Source of the DNA: Phoronis australis
Taxonomy: Eukaryota > Phoronida > Phoronidae
Reading direction: 5' to 3'
Length of the DNA stretch: 64,000 bases
Assembly: GCA_002633005.1 (NCBI GenBank)
Contig: NMRA01000694.1
Location: 108,935 to 172,934, forward strand
Below, piece after piece: positions 9,867 through 22,118 of this stretch. How positions within the stretch are numbered: position 1 is the stretch's first letter; each line of letters begins with the position of its first letter. The position numbers and the translations under genes were made by a program. The notes under the pieces are model-generated. The model saw only the letters and a list, made by a program, of their open reading frames with translations. It searched no databases and was not told where the DNA came from.

Positions 9867-12086
9867 TTACCACGTCTGTCCATCAGGTTCAGTCTCACCC
9901 TTAACTGGTTCAGCAAAGCCCTTCTTCAGAAGGTCGTTAATCTCTGCGGTGTATCTGGAATGAAACTCGGAGTCTTTCTTAAAACGGGCCTTCAAACTAT
10001 TGAGGCATTTAACAGCTAACATCTTATTAGTAACCAACTCAGGAGGCACCTTTGTAAAAGGTATGTCAAACTGGTAGTGACCATTCACCATCTCAATGGA
10101 TGCATTCCACACATCGAGTACCCTATGGTCATCACGTGACATCTGCATGGTCTGGTCCCACATACCGTCAACCTTCCAGAAGCGCTCCACTTGCATCTGT
10201 AGCAGATCATCATTACACGTCTTACCAAAAAAGGAGTTGGCAAGCTCGTCAGTACGTTCACTGGAGAGGGGTCCATTGATGGTCCAACCCAACACCGCAC
10301 GTATTGCATACGATTGCATTTTCTTGCCACGTCTCACGTCCAGCGGGATCAAGAGATCTGAAAAATTCTGACCAATGATAATATCAACCTGGTCACCATG
10401 CAAGCCGACGTTGATTCCTTGAAGGTGTTCAAAGGCATGCAGCTCTCCCTGTTGGATGATATCATTCCGGATCTCTGGAAAATTATCTAAAACGTAGACA
10501 TCAGGGAGGTCATTGCTATTGCGCTTACGACAGGTTAAAGGCTTAATATGTAATCTAACCTTATGCACAACTTTAGTAGACACGCAATTCAGAGTTTGCA
10601 AATTCAAACTTTCAGTATCATCAGTTACACACTTAAGCTTCTCTACCAGGGATCGTGAGCAAAATGTTTTGTTACTGCCTGGATCTAACAATACACCAGT
10701 TCTAAAGAAACTATCACCTGAGCTAACCTGTACTGAAATAATAGGCATAACAATTTTAGACAAGTCCGTAGTCGCCGCACATGCACTCACACCAGCACTA
10801 GACTGTTTGTCAACGTCAGAGTCAGAACGGGTAAACACATCATGTAAAAGTTTTGAGTGTTTCAAACCACAGTCTGGACATCCAGTCTTACTACACTTTG
10901 CCGCACTGTGATTACGAAAATTCAAGCAATTGAAGCACAACTTGTTGGCCTTGATAACTTTCATTCTTTCACTTGGTGACAACGACACGAATTTCCGGCA
11001 ATCACTAAGCTTGTGTGAGTCTTTGCATAGCCAACAACAGGGGGGCTTGGCTTCAGTAGAGAACAATGAAACTTTTCTTTTATCATTCACAAATTTAGCA
11101 CCAGCTTGGCCAAAAACGGGGTCACAAATCTCACCACTGGCCGTTTCCAGAAACAAAACGAATTTAACAAAACTTGGATAATCACCGTACAGTTTCTTTG
11201 AGCGAACAGCTTCTTTACGCCATCGTGTCTGCAGCTGATAGGGCAAACGCGCGTAAATCTTTGATATGCGTTCTTGCGTGTTGACGTCATCGAGCCTATT
11301 GAGAACTCTCAAAGTCTCTGTGCACGACCTCACATCATCTGTCAAATTTAACAGCGCTTCAGAGTCGTTAGATTTGACTACAGGTCCGTCACAGATCTTT
11401 GAGATCCAGCTTTTTGCAATAACAAAACTGTCTCCAAAGCGAGTTTTTAGCAAGTTACGAGCACGCCCATAGCCGTCATGCATCAGTGCACACGGACGTA
11501 CTAACTCAGCAGCTTTACCCGTACAACACTCAATGAGACGATTTAACTTTTCATCTTCTGACATGTCTGAAAAGTGGAAGGCATTGAACTGGCTCATGAA
11601 CATACAGTAATTAAGCGGGTTCCCGTCAAACTTGGCTATTTTAAGCTCGGGGAGTACTCTAATGTTCATAGGTGAGGTACATGAGGCCGCTTGTTGTGGC
11701 GGGGTACTCGAGGCTGCTTGTGGCGGGGTAGTCGTCTTGCATTTAGGTACGCTCGGTTTTTTATCCTCAATCGAACAAGCGGAGCGGGTTTTGAAATTTC
11801 GTTCAGACACATTTTCACGACATTCAAGAATTTGCTCTTCCGCTTTAGCGGCTTCAACCTCAGCCTCTAGTGTTAACCTACGCAACTTCGCTTGCAGTTC
11901 TAATTCGCGTTCAATATAGCGTCTCTTGGCTTCGAGGGCGGCCTTTTTGGCCCGGGCTTTGACAAGTGCACTAGAAACGCTTGAAGTTGAAGAACACTTA
12001 CTGCTTACTTGCGAGACACTATCAAGAAACTGTTCTTCATCACCATCAGTGCCCTTGCGCACAGTCACAAATCTGTCATCCATCAT
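9867..12086 (-). CDS. gag-pol: BEL/Pao gag-protease and N-terminal reverse transcriptase
   Basis: 739 codons from a start 32 bases inside the 5' LTR boundary. Residues about 38-95 are a charged Ala/Glu/Lys/Arg-rich coiled-coil-like region, followed by a Pro/Thr/Gln linker and a gag core (LPELKIAKFDGNPLNY). A zinc knuckle lies near residues 380-405 (CFNCLNFRNHSAAKC, then CPDCGLKHSKLLH). The protease has LLDPGSN near residue 465, keeping the catalytic Asp though the usual Ser after it is Pro. AVLGWTINGPL and FTKVPPELVTNKM belong to the protease-RT connection, and the frame stops just after QTW, inside the reverse transcriptase. It would be translated from the 5' LTR (12118-12667). Confidence 0.9.
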   Translation of the reverse strand: MMDDRFVTVRKGTDGDEEQFLDSVSQVSSKCSSTSSVSSALVKARAKKAALEAKRRYIERELELQAKLRRLTLEAEVEAAKAEEQILECRENVSERNFKTRSACSIEDKKPSVPKCKTTTPPQAASSTPPQQAASCTSPMNIRVLPELKIAKFDGNPLNYCMFMSQFNAFHFSDMSEDEKLNRLIECCTGKAAELVRPCALMHDGYGRARNLLKTRFGDSFVIAKSWISKICDGPVVKSNDSEALLNLTDDVRSCTETLRVLNRLDDVNTQERISKIYARLPYQLQTRWRKEAVRSKKLYGDYPSFVKFVLFLETASGEICDPVFGQAGAKFVNDKRKVSLFSTEAKPPCCWLCKDSHKLSDCRKFVSLSPSERMKVIKANKLCFNCLNFRNHSAAKCSKTGCPDCGLKHSKLLHDVFTRSDSDVDKQSSAGVSACAATTDLSKIVMPIISVQVSSGDSFFRTGVLLDPGSNKTFCSRSLVEKLKCVTDDTESLNLQTLNCVSTKVVHKVRLHIKPLTCRKRNSNDLPDVYVLDNFPEIRNDIIQQGELHAFEHLQGINVGLHGDQVDIIIGQNFSDLLIPLDVRRGKKMQSYAIRAVLGWTINGPLSSERTDELANSFFGKTCNDDLLQMQVERFWKVDGMWDQTMQMSRDDHRVLDVWNASIEMVNGHYQFDIPFTKVPPELVTNKMLAVKCLNSLKARFKKDSEFHSRYTAEINDLLKKGFAEPVKGETEPDGQTW

Positions 12087-12117
12087 GGCTTAGACAATTG
12101 ACACAAGTTTTGTATCA

Positions 12118-12667
12118 TGGTGCCGTGTGATAATATACGAAAGATTGTAATGGTATGGTAAACTTTATTCTTTGTTCCGTGGCCCAAAGTGGCCCATGAA
12201 CACAGCGAATATAAAGTCTGCAACCACTGAATACCATACAAAACTTGTACGAATCTTGTCAGCAAAGAACAAGAAACACTAAATTAACAAAATGGCTTAC
12301 ATGGGGCGTGGTCAACACAAGACACACAGAAAAAACAGACCATGGAAACATATTATACACAAAATTACAGCAAATTAAATACAATACTATCTACACAAAT
12401 ATACAAACTAAGGGAAATGAAAATGTACTAACTGCGTCCAAAACAAAGCAAATGATACAGATAACGAAAGAAACTACTCACTAGTACACGACAACAGTAA
12501 GCGACTTGACGCTTCAAATGATGCGGGCAGAGTGAAATGGCAAGCCAGTGAAACAATAGCCTAGAAAGTGCCTAGCGTCGAGGCAGAAAACTAACGCTAA
12601 GCAAAACAAAAGACCTCACATTTAAAATACATAATGAACACAATTAACCTGCAAATCATCCGTAACA
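12118..12667 (-). repeat. 5' LTR of the BEL/Pao element
   Basis: 550 bases, TG...CA, near identical to 8198-8749. On the minus strand it lies just upstream of gag and should hold the promoter. I could not identify the primer-binding tRNA from the bases after it. Confidence 0.93.
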
Positions 12668-12672
12668 GTCGA

Positions 12673-13394
12673 GTTGCCCACATAAGTGATCAATTGTAGC
12701 GCTGCATCCGAGGGATCTGTGCCGATTCTGAAAAAGGCAATTTATTTTAAAATGACTGATCACAAAGGAGCTGAATATGATCAGCATTCTTGCTTTATAA
12801 TGCTTTATAACTTTAAGTTAATGAATGTAAAGAACACTACCTTACGAAATCCCCAATTTCTTGCTGCAGAAGTCGTATTTATTTATCGTTTTTATGGTTG
12901 TAACCCGCTGTATGTGGTGAGCCTTTGCACCGCAGTATTAGCATTGCCATCGGCCTCATTGCATAGGGTCCTATCAGATGTTCACAGTACTATAAGCCAA
13001 CCTCAAGTCTGAAATGACGAGCTGAGAGTTTAACACAATTAAGTGATGAGAGTTGGGTGTTTTCTAAATGTCAGAGGCTGAACTATGTTGATAAATAAGC
13101 TTAATAAGCTATTATAACATATTTCTATTTCAGAAACATTTTAATCCCATGGATGTTGTTAAATACTTCGCTGCATTAGAAATGTTGAGTAGTCACACTT
13201 TTGCAGTAACATGATGATGAAGAAGTCTTAGCTATTGTCATATTAACTCATGTACTTAATGACTAATATGTTTGATTTAATGTTGTAGGAGATTGTTAAA
13301 TAAATGTGAATGGTGTGGATATATTATGGGATCACTCATGGCAAGATATTGTACTTATTAATAATTGATATGATGTTGTATTTGCTGTTTGTAG
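12673..13394. other. Non-coding stretch
   Basis: No recognised gene. The last 150 bases resemble 5095-5239. Confidence 0.45.
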
Positions 13395-13472
13395 AGGTAT
13401 ACGGTGTCGCACCTGTTGTGAAAGCGCTGAATTGGCCTTAACGAATCCTATTGGAGGGTGGGATGAAGAGAG
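13395..13472 (+). CDS. Candidate exon upstream of the COR exon (phase 2-2)
   Basis: 78 bases between an acceptor (TTGCTGTTTGTAG) and a donor (AGAG|GTATGT). It encodes 25 codons, beginning GIRCRTCCESAELALT and ending GGWDEE, with two bases (AG) left over. The next good exon (16952) starts with the one base needed, so the two can be spliced in frame. It shares CxxC.ESA.L with the exon at 5240. Function not recognised. Association with the Roco gene rests on phase and order only. Confidence 0.45.
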
Positions 13473-13800
13473 GTATGTCTCATTCAGTATCAAGTGCTTT
13501 ATGATCTTCTATCTTCGAGCGTAAAAGAAATCTGAATTGATGGTCCAGCGGAGTCGAGCTATCTTGATGAAAAACAATGTGATAAAAAATGGAAAATCAA
13601 AAAGCATTTTTCAAAACAAATTGTCACTCCCAAAATTTAACCAGTATCTAAATTTGGTTATTGTAAATTGTTTTAATTACTACAAAGAAACATGTTAACT
13701 CTCTCTTACAGAACATAACAGCACTCAAGTATCTTTTCAGTAATATTTAAGTGTTAGAAAAACCCATACGAAAAAGTACACTGGACTTTCAGATGGGACA

Positions 13801-14460
13801 CATGCTATAAGCATTCCCACTAAATAAGATTGGTCCTAACCCCAATGGTCAAGGTAAACGGTGGGGTTTGGAAAATTGAACTAAACCGTATTTATCCACC
13901 TTGGCTGAGTCGCGCTCGGCTCACGATCAAAGGGATGCCGCCAAGCTGCTCTATTCATCGAGTCACGAGCGAGGATAATTGGCTTCTCTCATGCGGATTT
14001 GATCAGCTGATTACAATTTAACTAGCAGACTGTACTTTTTATGGAGAGAGTTTTACGTAGGTTTTACTGTAATATTTGGGAAGAGGGGCGAAAACAAATA
14101 TGAGTGTAACTTTGAATTTTTCAAATCGGCCCAGGACAAGAGATTTTGCAACACAGCAACACTCACGATTACTTTCGGCGTGCACGAATACAAAAATATA
14201 GGACCTACGTTATTTAGATTTTGGAACACATGCATTGCAATATTCAAAAAACGTTTATTATGAATCTTACAAGCTGTAAACCGTCGTTGTTTAATTTGAT
14301 TGTGCTCATTCACTGTCATCCGTCAAATCGGCAATTTCCGAGATGTGATCTGCGGCGTGCGCGTATGTACAAAACATGTTGTTATGTTCCTGAAGTACGA
14401 AAATTAAGAAACTTTATTATTGACAGAGACACGATAAAACAAATTTGGATTTTGACTATA
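13801..14460 (+). repeat. Interspersed repeat R2, copy 1
   Basis: About 650 bases matching 30455-31130 in the same orientation and 33212-33632 in the opposite one. Shared blocks include TCCCACTAAATAAGATTGG, CCTTGGCTGAGTCGCGCTCG and GATTTTGCAACACAGCAACA. No coding capacity recognised. Class unknown; it may be a non-autonomous element. Confidence 0.8.
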
Positions 14461-15330
14461 GTCTTGATACAGCGAGCTGGCTAGTGACCACTGCGTCAGT
14501 GTCTCCGTTAGACCCAGAAGTTTCACACAGCCCGGGTAGTTCACCTCATCCCCAACATGTACGTAGATCGAGCCTTGGACTATAATACTCCACAGTAGAG
14601 CTAACGACAGTCGGCCTGTGCACACAAAATCTGTGAGCTTAAACCAGCACTCACCTTGGATGTTGCAGCCGTTTAAGTGAAAAACAATCTAGTAAACGCC
14701 ATTTTCTTGCATAATCCTCCGCCTTTTGTAACAAAAAAGTCTGTCATCGATGACCTGCACACGCACGCTCACTGACTCTCATACGCAGACGAACTTCAAA
14801 ACAAACGTCACGTGACAACAACATGTGTGTTCATCCAGAGATTTTTCTCGTGTTGTTGCGCAGATATAGACTTAATCGCAATTAATCTGGACTCCACGTG
14901 AACTTTAAAAATTGTAAAATATAAGGAAGATTTCAGATAATTTGTTGAGTCGAAACTATATTTATATTCAAGAGTTCAAGTTTTCCTATTGACGATCGCG
15001 ATTCAGCAATGCATCAATCGGCAAGTTTTCGCCCTGTGATGAGCACAATTTTTTGAAAAATTATCGTAATTTAACAATGGAAGTTGATAGCAATGCACCA
15101 CAATTTTGTAGAAAGACTGTCATAGGCTTCAAATACGTCACAGAGCGTAAATTTGATGAATCCTAGCTTCCGATTTTACCCGTTTGGGAAACCGGGTTTC
15201 AACTGCCGTTGGCTACAATGAGCGTTCCCTCCCCGTGAAATGAATTTTTCTAAGCGACTGCGGTTCAACTGAGACTCATTTGACATTCAATTGAAGTTTT
15301 TACCATGTAAATGAATTGATTCACTTCATT
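14461..15330. other. Non-coding stretch
   Basis: No gene recognised. Confidence 0.4.
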
Positions 15331-15467
15331 AGCATATTCAATAGCCCTTCAATAGCCATTCAATTCTCCATTCAGTTCAGGATCATCCCATATTCAATAA
15401 CCTTTCAATAGCCATTCAATAGCCGTTCAAAGGCCATTCAATAGCCATTCAATGATCATTCAATTGT
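15331..15467 (+). repeat. Degenerate 11-12-base minisatellite (AATAGCCATTC)
   Basis: About eleven units of variants of CATTCAATAGC, with TTC-AAT spacing conserved and substitutions in most units. It lies in a non-coding stretch. Confidence 0.75.
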
Positions 15468-16951
15468 TCTAACTATGCAGAATAATTTGAATTTCAAGTA
15501 TTTTCTATAAAAAAATTAACTCTGTCAAAAAATAGGATGTGTTGTTGTTAACCTCGTCAAGAGATAAGAATAGTTCACAATCTTCATTCAACAACCTGGC
15601 ATGCACGAATAAAACCAAATCATAGACAACTGAACATTTCAAAACCTTAAATCGAAACTTGCACAAGTATTATAATTATCATACAGCATCAAACAAAGAA
15701 AAACAAAAACAGAGCCTTAGGTGTTTGAAAAGTAGCAGCCTTTGCAAACATTTTGAAGAATCTCTTTAATGCTGACTAATTGTAGATTGTTTTGTTTGTT
15801 CAACATTTGTATGCTGAGCCTGGTACATGAAATAATCATATGACACTATGGACTTAGTTGAACACATCCATACGTTGAAGGGTAAATGAGTATTTTATAT
15901 CCAGTTAACTAAATAAATTTAGGCAATAATATCAAAATAATAATTTCAGGCATACAAAGCTATAGCAGTAAATAAAATATTAGTTGTCTGAAAAGCACGG
16001 TCCACATGTGATACCAAATCTTTTAATGTCAGCATTGTACAGCCTTTCATGGTCTATGCAGAACTCTGGAGTCGCACTTTTCAAAGCACTGAGACTTGAT
16101 ATAATCCATTAATTTGAGGTATCTGTCCACAACAGGAACTGATGACTGGCACAGTGTTGGTGGTAGTGGGCATTAGCTCCCAAGAATTGTAGTCATTTCA
16201 CTTCATCATGCATGTTTTCAAAGTCTTCTGTACTAAAAGTTGAAAAATATTCAGTTAGAGGGTATCAAGTAACAGTAAGTGAATTTGAATTTTGAATTGA
16301 GCTTGTTGCTCAGGAAATACATGAATGCTTTCTTAGTTAATTAGCCATAGTCTTTAGAAAATTTAATATATATGCTTTTGACTGAGAGCATTAATAAGGG
16401 GGTTATCTGGTACACTAATGAAAACTGCAGAAATAGGAAAACTACCATGAAACTTTTTTGAAGTCTATTCACTGAAGGAAAATAATGAGTACAAAGCATG
16501 GGTATCAGTGACAATTGCATTAACTTTCTCATAACTTCGTATTTCTTACATCTATAAACACGATGTTTCATTGTAAATGCAATTCAATTTTTTACATTAT
16601 TTGGCTAGTGGGAATATCCAGCACCAACATACATTTATCAAAGGCTTCAAACTCATAACCTCTGCAGTACTATGACTGTTTGAATGACTTTCACGAAGTA
16701 GCTTATGTCACTCAATAGGACCTTAACTCATAAGCCAAAGTGAGTACACTTTCCAATTTGCTGTTTGTGATAGCCAGATATCTGTAGCATGTCATTAACT
16801 CATAGCTGAATTTTGATTTTTAGTCCTATGAGCAGAACAGTTTAACCAGTATGGCGTTATCAGAACATACTGCAGAGACACTACGGGTTATAGATGACTG
16901 GTGGCAATGACAAACCTCTAATATCCAATACATCTCTTACTTCGTGCCTAG
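15468..16951. other. Non-coding stretch; distal part resembles 47350-47640
   Basis: No gene recognised. The segment 16640-16920 shares blocks such as CATAACCTCTGCAG and TTATGTCACTCAATA with 47360-47640, suggesting an old interspersed repeat. Confidence 0.4.
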
Positions 16952-17370
16952 CTCNTTCTTTGAGCTGGCCATTGTTAGGGTGCATCAGTGCTTTGGACCA
17001 TTTTTGCGGGATGTTGTGACATGGAAAAATGGTGTTTACTTCCACAAAGGTCACGACAAGATATGGATGTCCAAAGTACGTGTTAATGACGATGTCATTC
17101 TACGACTTGCAGTGCGGGGTGAACAAGTTAATAAGTCGTTGTGGCCTAGTTTGATGAAAGCATACCACGCAGTTGTTGGTCTTTTAGTAATTAAGTGGCC
17201 GGGAGCTTCATATGACATCTTCTATGTTTGTCCTCATTGTCTATGCTCTGAAGTCGCTGAACCTACTTTGTATCCAGCACATGATCTGCAAAACTTTCTG
17301 TCTGGTGAAGAATTCCTACCGTGTGACAACAGTGATGAAGGGGTTCTAAAAGTGGATGAGGTTGTACCAG
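16952..17370 (+). CDS. Exon encoding the C-terminal part of a COR domain (Roco / MFHAS1-like protein)
   Basis: The exon lies between a pyrimidine-tract acceptor (CTTACTTCGTGCCTAG) and a donor (CCAG|GTAATA). It encodes 139 codons: SFFELAIVRVHQCF, DVVTWKNGVYFH, then VILRLAVRGEQVN followed by LWPSL, then VIKWPGASYDIFYVCPHCL. This succession (PxxFF.L.VR, W+.GV, I.L.VRG, LW, then a cysteine pair CPHC) is the pattern of the COR C-terminus in Roco-family GTPases such as MFHAS1. COR mediates dimerisation and couples to the Roc GTPase. No Roc or LRR exon is visible upstream. A single N at 16955, four bases into the exon, means the true exon start could be wrong. The exon ends in phase 1, matching 18116. 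Confidence 0.75.
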
Positions 17371-18115
17371 GTAATACACTAGTAAAGTCACTATTGATCA
17401 AGTTATCTAGTTAATGAAGAACTGACTTTGAAGTGTATGTACAGAAAAATATGGCCACCTGTTGCGATAAGTTCGGAGGACTTTAATTGGATGATTTAGA
17501 GCACCAATTGTAAGTGTCTTGACGATTCTATCTCAAAGTGGATGTAATTTCTGTGCTTGGAAAGACCTTAGAATTCTGGAGTTGGCTTGTCATGAAAGGC
17601 CATTATATTTGACAAATTATATTGTCAAGGAAAAGTGAGCTGTCATTATATCCAAGTATAGAGGATCCTAACGAGTCTGTTTCATGAAAAGTGACTTAAA
17701 TAATTTGTTCAAATTTTCACAGTAAACAACAGTTATGGATATAACACGAGTGTTAAGTATATTTCAGAAATAGTTATGTTGAGCATGAGACTAAATTTTT
17801 ATCTTAAATCATTTTTCATAAAACAGATCTCAGTAGTATGGCAAAGGAAGTGGTTGAAATCAAAAGTCTAGTTTTAATCAAGTTGCTAAACTGTCAAGCA
17901 GTAAGATTTGGGTCGAGGGCTTACACAAAACATTTTTTCTGTGACTTGTGTGTGACCTTTGAGAAGTTCCAAATTCTCCCTCTTAATTCTCTAACTTTAA
18001 TAATTTAGTAAAGGTCATGAAGTTGTAAATATCTTGTAGCCTGTTTAAGAAATTAAACGCGTGTATCGACAAATTTAAATATGACCATGAACGTAAGGTT
18101 TTAATTTGTCTTCAG
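17371..18115 (+). other. Intron, no other feature seen
   Basis: Starts GTAATA, ends TTGTCTTCAG. AT-rich, no repeat family recognised. Confidence 0.5.
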
Positions 18116-18186
18116 GTTCCTTTTCTGTACCAACTGAAGGACAGCTGTTTGAGGCACAGAAAGGTTTTGACATTTGTCAGCGAAAG
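18116..18186 (+). CDS. Linker exon (phase 1-0) of the Roco-type gene
   Basis: 71 bases, acceptor TTTGTCTTCAG, donor AAAG|GTAAGA (strong). Joined to the G left by the COR exon it reads GSFSVPTEGQLFEAQKGFD then ICQRK. Open through its length and in phase with both neighbours. Low-complexity linker sequence, no domain recognised. Confidence 0.6.
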
Positions 18187-18940
18187 GTAAGAAGTAATTT
18201 AAACTGCACTAGTTTTTTATAAACGCTCTAGTTTCCTAGCCAATACTCGACCGTTTTAGGATTGATTTCCGATTCTAGTTTTCATGACTTGTAATGTTCG
18301 CTTCTTGTTGGATTTGTTTTTGCATTGTCCTACCTTGCAGTGTCGCACTAAGCAGGTCGAGGTAACTTTTGGGCAGATAAAATTGAGTGCATAATTATTC
18401 TTCTCAAGGTGTGTTAGATTACAGTTTGAAATCCTTAATGTGCCCGTCCCTGTTTGTATTTTAAAGACGGTATGTGGTGTGGTGAAATCATTGCACAATA
18501 TTTTAAGTATCAGAATTCCCATAATGTCCCTAATGTTTGTAAAGTTGTGTAGGAAGACATAATTCTGCGAACTTTTACCTCCACACGTAAATAACTTCTA
18601 TTTCTACTAATGAATCAGTCAACCACTTAAAAATGTATGATAACATGCACCAGATTTGTGTTCCAACTCTCTCATTACATGCTGTATAGGTCAAAAGTGA
18701 CAAAATGACCCGAAATTCTCTGTCATAAGGGCTTAATTGGTGGAATTTATTGTAAAATTTATCGTGAGAGTAGTCTCATGACCGAGAATGAAGGGAAATG
18801 AACAGAAAGTTTGTATGGTGGCTCGAAGTAAACAATTCTTTAATCAGAGTTTTACCGCTTTTATGGTTATTACTGTCATGACGGGGAAACGGTATTTTGT
18901 TTGATTAGTTTTGTCTTGCAGTGACTGCACAACTGATTAT
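18187..18940 (+). other. Intron, upstream part
   Basis: No feature recognised before the tandem-core block. Confidence 0.4.
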
Positions 18941-21900
18941 TATGTGCCCACATAATATTTATATGAGGTCGTATATTGCCATCATGTCTGTCTGGACGTC
19001 CAGGTGTCTGGCATTCGGTGTCCGTAGCCGTATCTCCTAAACCCCTTAAAGGATCTTGATGAGATTTAGCAGATGTGTTTCTATGATACTAACGACAAAT
19101 GACGACGAATTTCGGACCTCTTCGACTACCAGTGTGCCCCCTAGTGGCAATTTTAGTTTTTCATGCGTACCTCTGTATCTTCCTAGTCCTCAACGGATGC
19201 TCATAAAATTTGGCAGTTCGGCATCTATTAAAGAGATGATGCCATCCTCCCATATTTTCGGATGGGTTCGAGGTACTTTGCACCACCTAGTGGCCATTTT
19301 TATTGTTTTCAAGTCTGGTTTTTGGAATCAACCAAACCGCTCTATTGATGATTTTAAAATTTGACATATATTATGTTCTTACTGTGAAGAGGGTGGATTA
19401 CAATGATTTTCTGATGACTTCAGTTACTGTGGTGCCTCCGAGTAGTAGTTTTGTTTGTTTTTGCGCCCATGACTTTATCTCTTAAATGCTATACAGGATC
19501 TTTATTGAATTTTGTTGGTGTATTTACATGAAGTTGACAACAGAGGACAACGACTTTTGGACGTGTCAGGAGAGCTGAGGATGATTTTCCGACGACCTCG
19601 ACAACTGTGGTGCCTCCTAGTGACAGTTTTTTTACGCCCATGACTTTATCTCTTACCCTCTGCAGTATCTTTATTATGCGCCCACATATTTGTGGTCACA
19701 CATTGCCGTTATCTCTGTCTAGGCGTCCGGCGTCTGCGGCTGTATCTCCTAAACCCCTTGCAGGATCTCATTGAAATTTGGCAGGTGTGTTCCTGTGGGG
19801 ATGATGACAGAGGGCGACAAGTTTCAGATCAACCATTATACCACTGTGCCCCCAAGTGGCAATTTTAGTTTGCCTCTGTATCTTCAAAGGTCCTCAACTG
19901 ATTTTCATGAAAGTTGGCACCTAAGCATCTTTTAATAAATTCACGCTATCCACTCGTTTTCGGATGGATTTGAGGCATTTTGTGCCATCTAGTGGTCAAT
20001 TTTACTACTTTCGAGTCCTTTTTTGGCATCCGCCCCTCTAACAACCAAACCAATCTAAGGATGATTGTGCAAAATGGCGTGTATGTTCTTACTATGAAAA
20101 GAATGGTTGATGATGATTTTCCGACATCGGCTACTATCATGGCACTTAGTGATGGCAGTTTTGTTTGTTTTTGCACCCATGGCTGTATCTCCTAAATGCT
20201 CTACAAGATCTCTTTTAAATTTAGCAAAGGTATTTATATGAAGTTGACAAAGGACGACGATGACTGGTGTGCCCCCTGATATTAATCTTGAATTATTTTT
20301 TTAATTTACTTCCGCATTAATCTGTATCTTCAAAGGTCCTCAACAGATTCTCATAAAATTTGGCAGATAGGCATCTATTAGTGTGTTGATGCTATCCTCG
20401 GGTTTTCGGTTTGATTCGTAGTACTTTACTGCATTTGAATCTTGTTATTTGGCGTCTGCCCCTCTGTCAACAGTTACCACTCTTAGGATGGTTGTGGAAA
20501 TTGTCGTGTATGCTCCTTAAAGGGGAAAAGGAAGTATGATGATTTTCCGACCCCGTCATCTTCTGTGACGCCTCTTAGTGGTAGATGTTTTTAGCGCCTA
20601 TAGCCTCCTAGTGGCAATTCCATTTTTTCCGTTTTGTTTGGTTTCTCAGAGGTTCCTTGATGGATTTTTATGAAATAGCCTTGATGTCACGTACCAGTTT
20701 TTGGATGAATTCGGTGCATTTTGCTCCATGTAGTGGCCATTTTTATGTTCCAAATAAACACTCCTAGAAGCACACCATTTGCAGTGCATTCGTAGGCACA
20801 TTTCAACACACCACATTGCTCTTGTTATCTTTAAATGTGGTTGCATATTTATGTCATCCTTGGGTGTCCGGGTGTCGGTGTCTGCTATTGTATCGCTTAG
20901 ACTCATTGGAAAATCTTTGGCATGTGTGCTGATATGAAGCTGATGACATGCTGTCGAATTTTCGGATTGACCTCCCATGTTCTGTTGTGACAATTTTAGT
21001 TTTTCGCACTTTCCACTCTATCTTCCTAATTCTTGGATGAATTTTCATGAAATTTGGCAGATAGGTTTCCATTATGAAGGCAACAACACCTTTTCATTTC
21101 CAGATGTTTTTGGTCATTCTGCGCCACCTAGCGGTCGTTTTTTTAAAGTTTTCAATCTGGTTTTGATAAACCGCTTGAAGGATCATTATAAAAATTGAGG
21201 AGACTGCAGCTGACGTTCATTTTCGGATGTGTTCGACAATTCTGGCACCCTCTAAATGTTTTTTTTGCGTCTTTAACCCTTCTCAAGAACACTTTGAAAT
21301 TTGGCCAATGTGTTCCTGTGGCCGATGAGTTTAAGTCCATTCTGTTGATTAGTGTGCCGCCTAGTTGCAAATTTATTTGCATCATGTTTTTGGCATCTGC
21401 CTCTTTATCCACTGAACTGCTTAATAAAGGATATTTAAAGAAAGCTTGAAAGATATATGTTGGCGATGAAAAGACGTTGATTTTTGCATGAAAGTGACAA
21501 CTGTGGCACCTCCTGGTGGTGATTTTGTCTTTTCTGCATCATTGGCTGTATCTTCTTGCTCTTTTTGAAGGATCTTTGGGAAATAATGCAAGTGTTCGAT
21601 TTGACCACATGTGAAAAATCCTACATCGAGTATTAAAGTCACGCAATGATTTCCCAGAAATTCGTTTCAACGATTGTGGTGACTTTGAAACTTTAAATTG
21701 GCTTCACTATAATTGTGACTACGACAGTGGTTATGACTTGGACGGTTCTCACTATGGCTGTACCCCCCAGTGGCAATTTTTGTTTTTGTATTTGCCTTTG
21801 TATCTTCAGAGTTCTTTGGCAGTTTTGATTAAAATTTGACAAACATGTTTGTGTTATGATGGCGATAGCATCTTTCCATTTAGGATGGATTTGACGTGTT

Positions 21901-21995
21901 CTGCATAACTTAGTGTTCATTTTTTGTTGCCAGTAAACACCCCTAGAAGCACACTGTGAGTGCCTGCATTTCATCACTCTTTGTTGCTCAGCTCT
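18941..21995 (+). repeat. Composite block of tandem-core elements (about 3 kb, intronic)
   Basis: At least three heads (near 18941, 19675 and 20831, each with a degraded CCCACATATTTATATG-like hairpin and CGTCC-rich stretch) and roughly 18-20 degenerate units of 140-160 bases. Each unit has a TATCTCCTAAACC-like block, ATGAAATTTGGCA, and CCTAGTGGCAATTTT. Two tails with the TAAACACTCCTAGAAGCACAC-type block and GTTGCTC end near 20826 and 21992. Repeat head, tandem core and fixed tail recur across the window. The block lies within one intron of the Roco-type gene. Confidence 0.85.
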
Positions 21996-22118
21996 GTTTT
22001 CTATCTCTGCTTACGATGGGATTTTTATGAATTACGGATTGTATTCCAAATACGATACTTGTCATGCAGAAGTAATGTAGTGCTTATTGGTAAACTTTTT
22101 TTATCAATTGTGTTCTAG

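Larger units (their letters stand above)
8193..12672 (-). mobile_element. BEL/Pao LTR retrotransposon, internally deleted
   Basis: Two LTRs (8198-8749 and 12118-12667) are flanked by the 5-base target duplication GTCGA (8193-8197 and 12668-12672). On the minus strand the order is 5' LTR (right), gag with zinc knuckle, aspartic protease, reverse transcriptase, then a short Pol C-terminus and 3' LTR (left). This order and the 5-base duplication fit BEL/Pao. The internal region is only about 3.4 kb: RNase H and the integrase catalytic core are absent at a junction near the single N at 9173, and a stop interrupts the reverse transcriptase at 9867-9869. As assembled it cannot be autonomous. The very similar LTRs indicate recent insertion. 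Confidence 0.92.
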
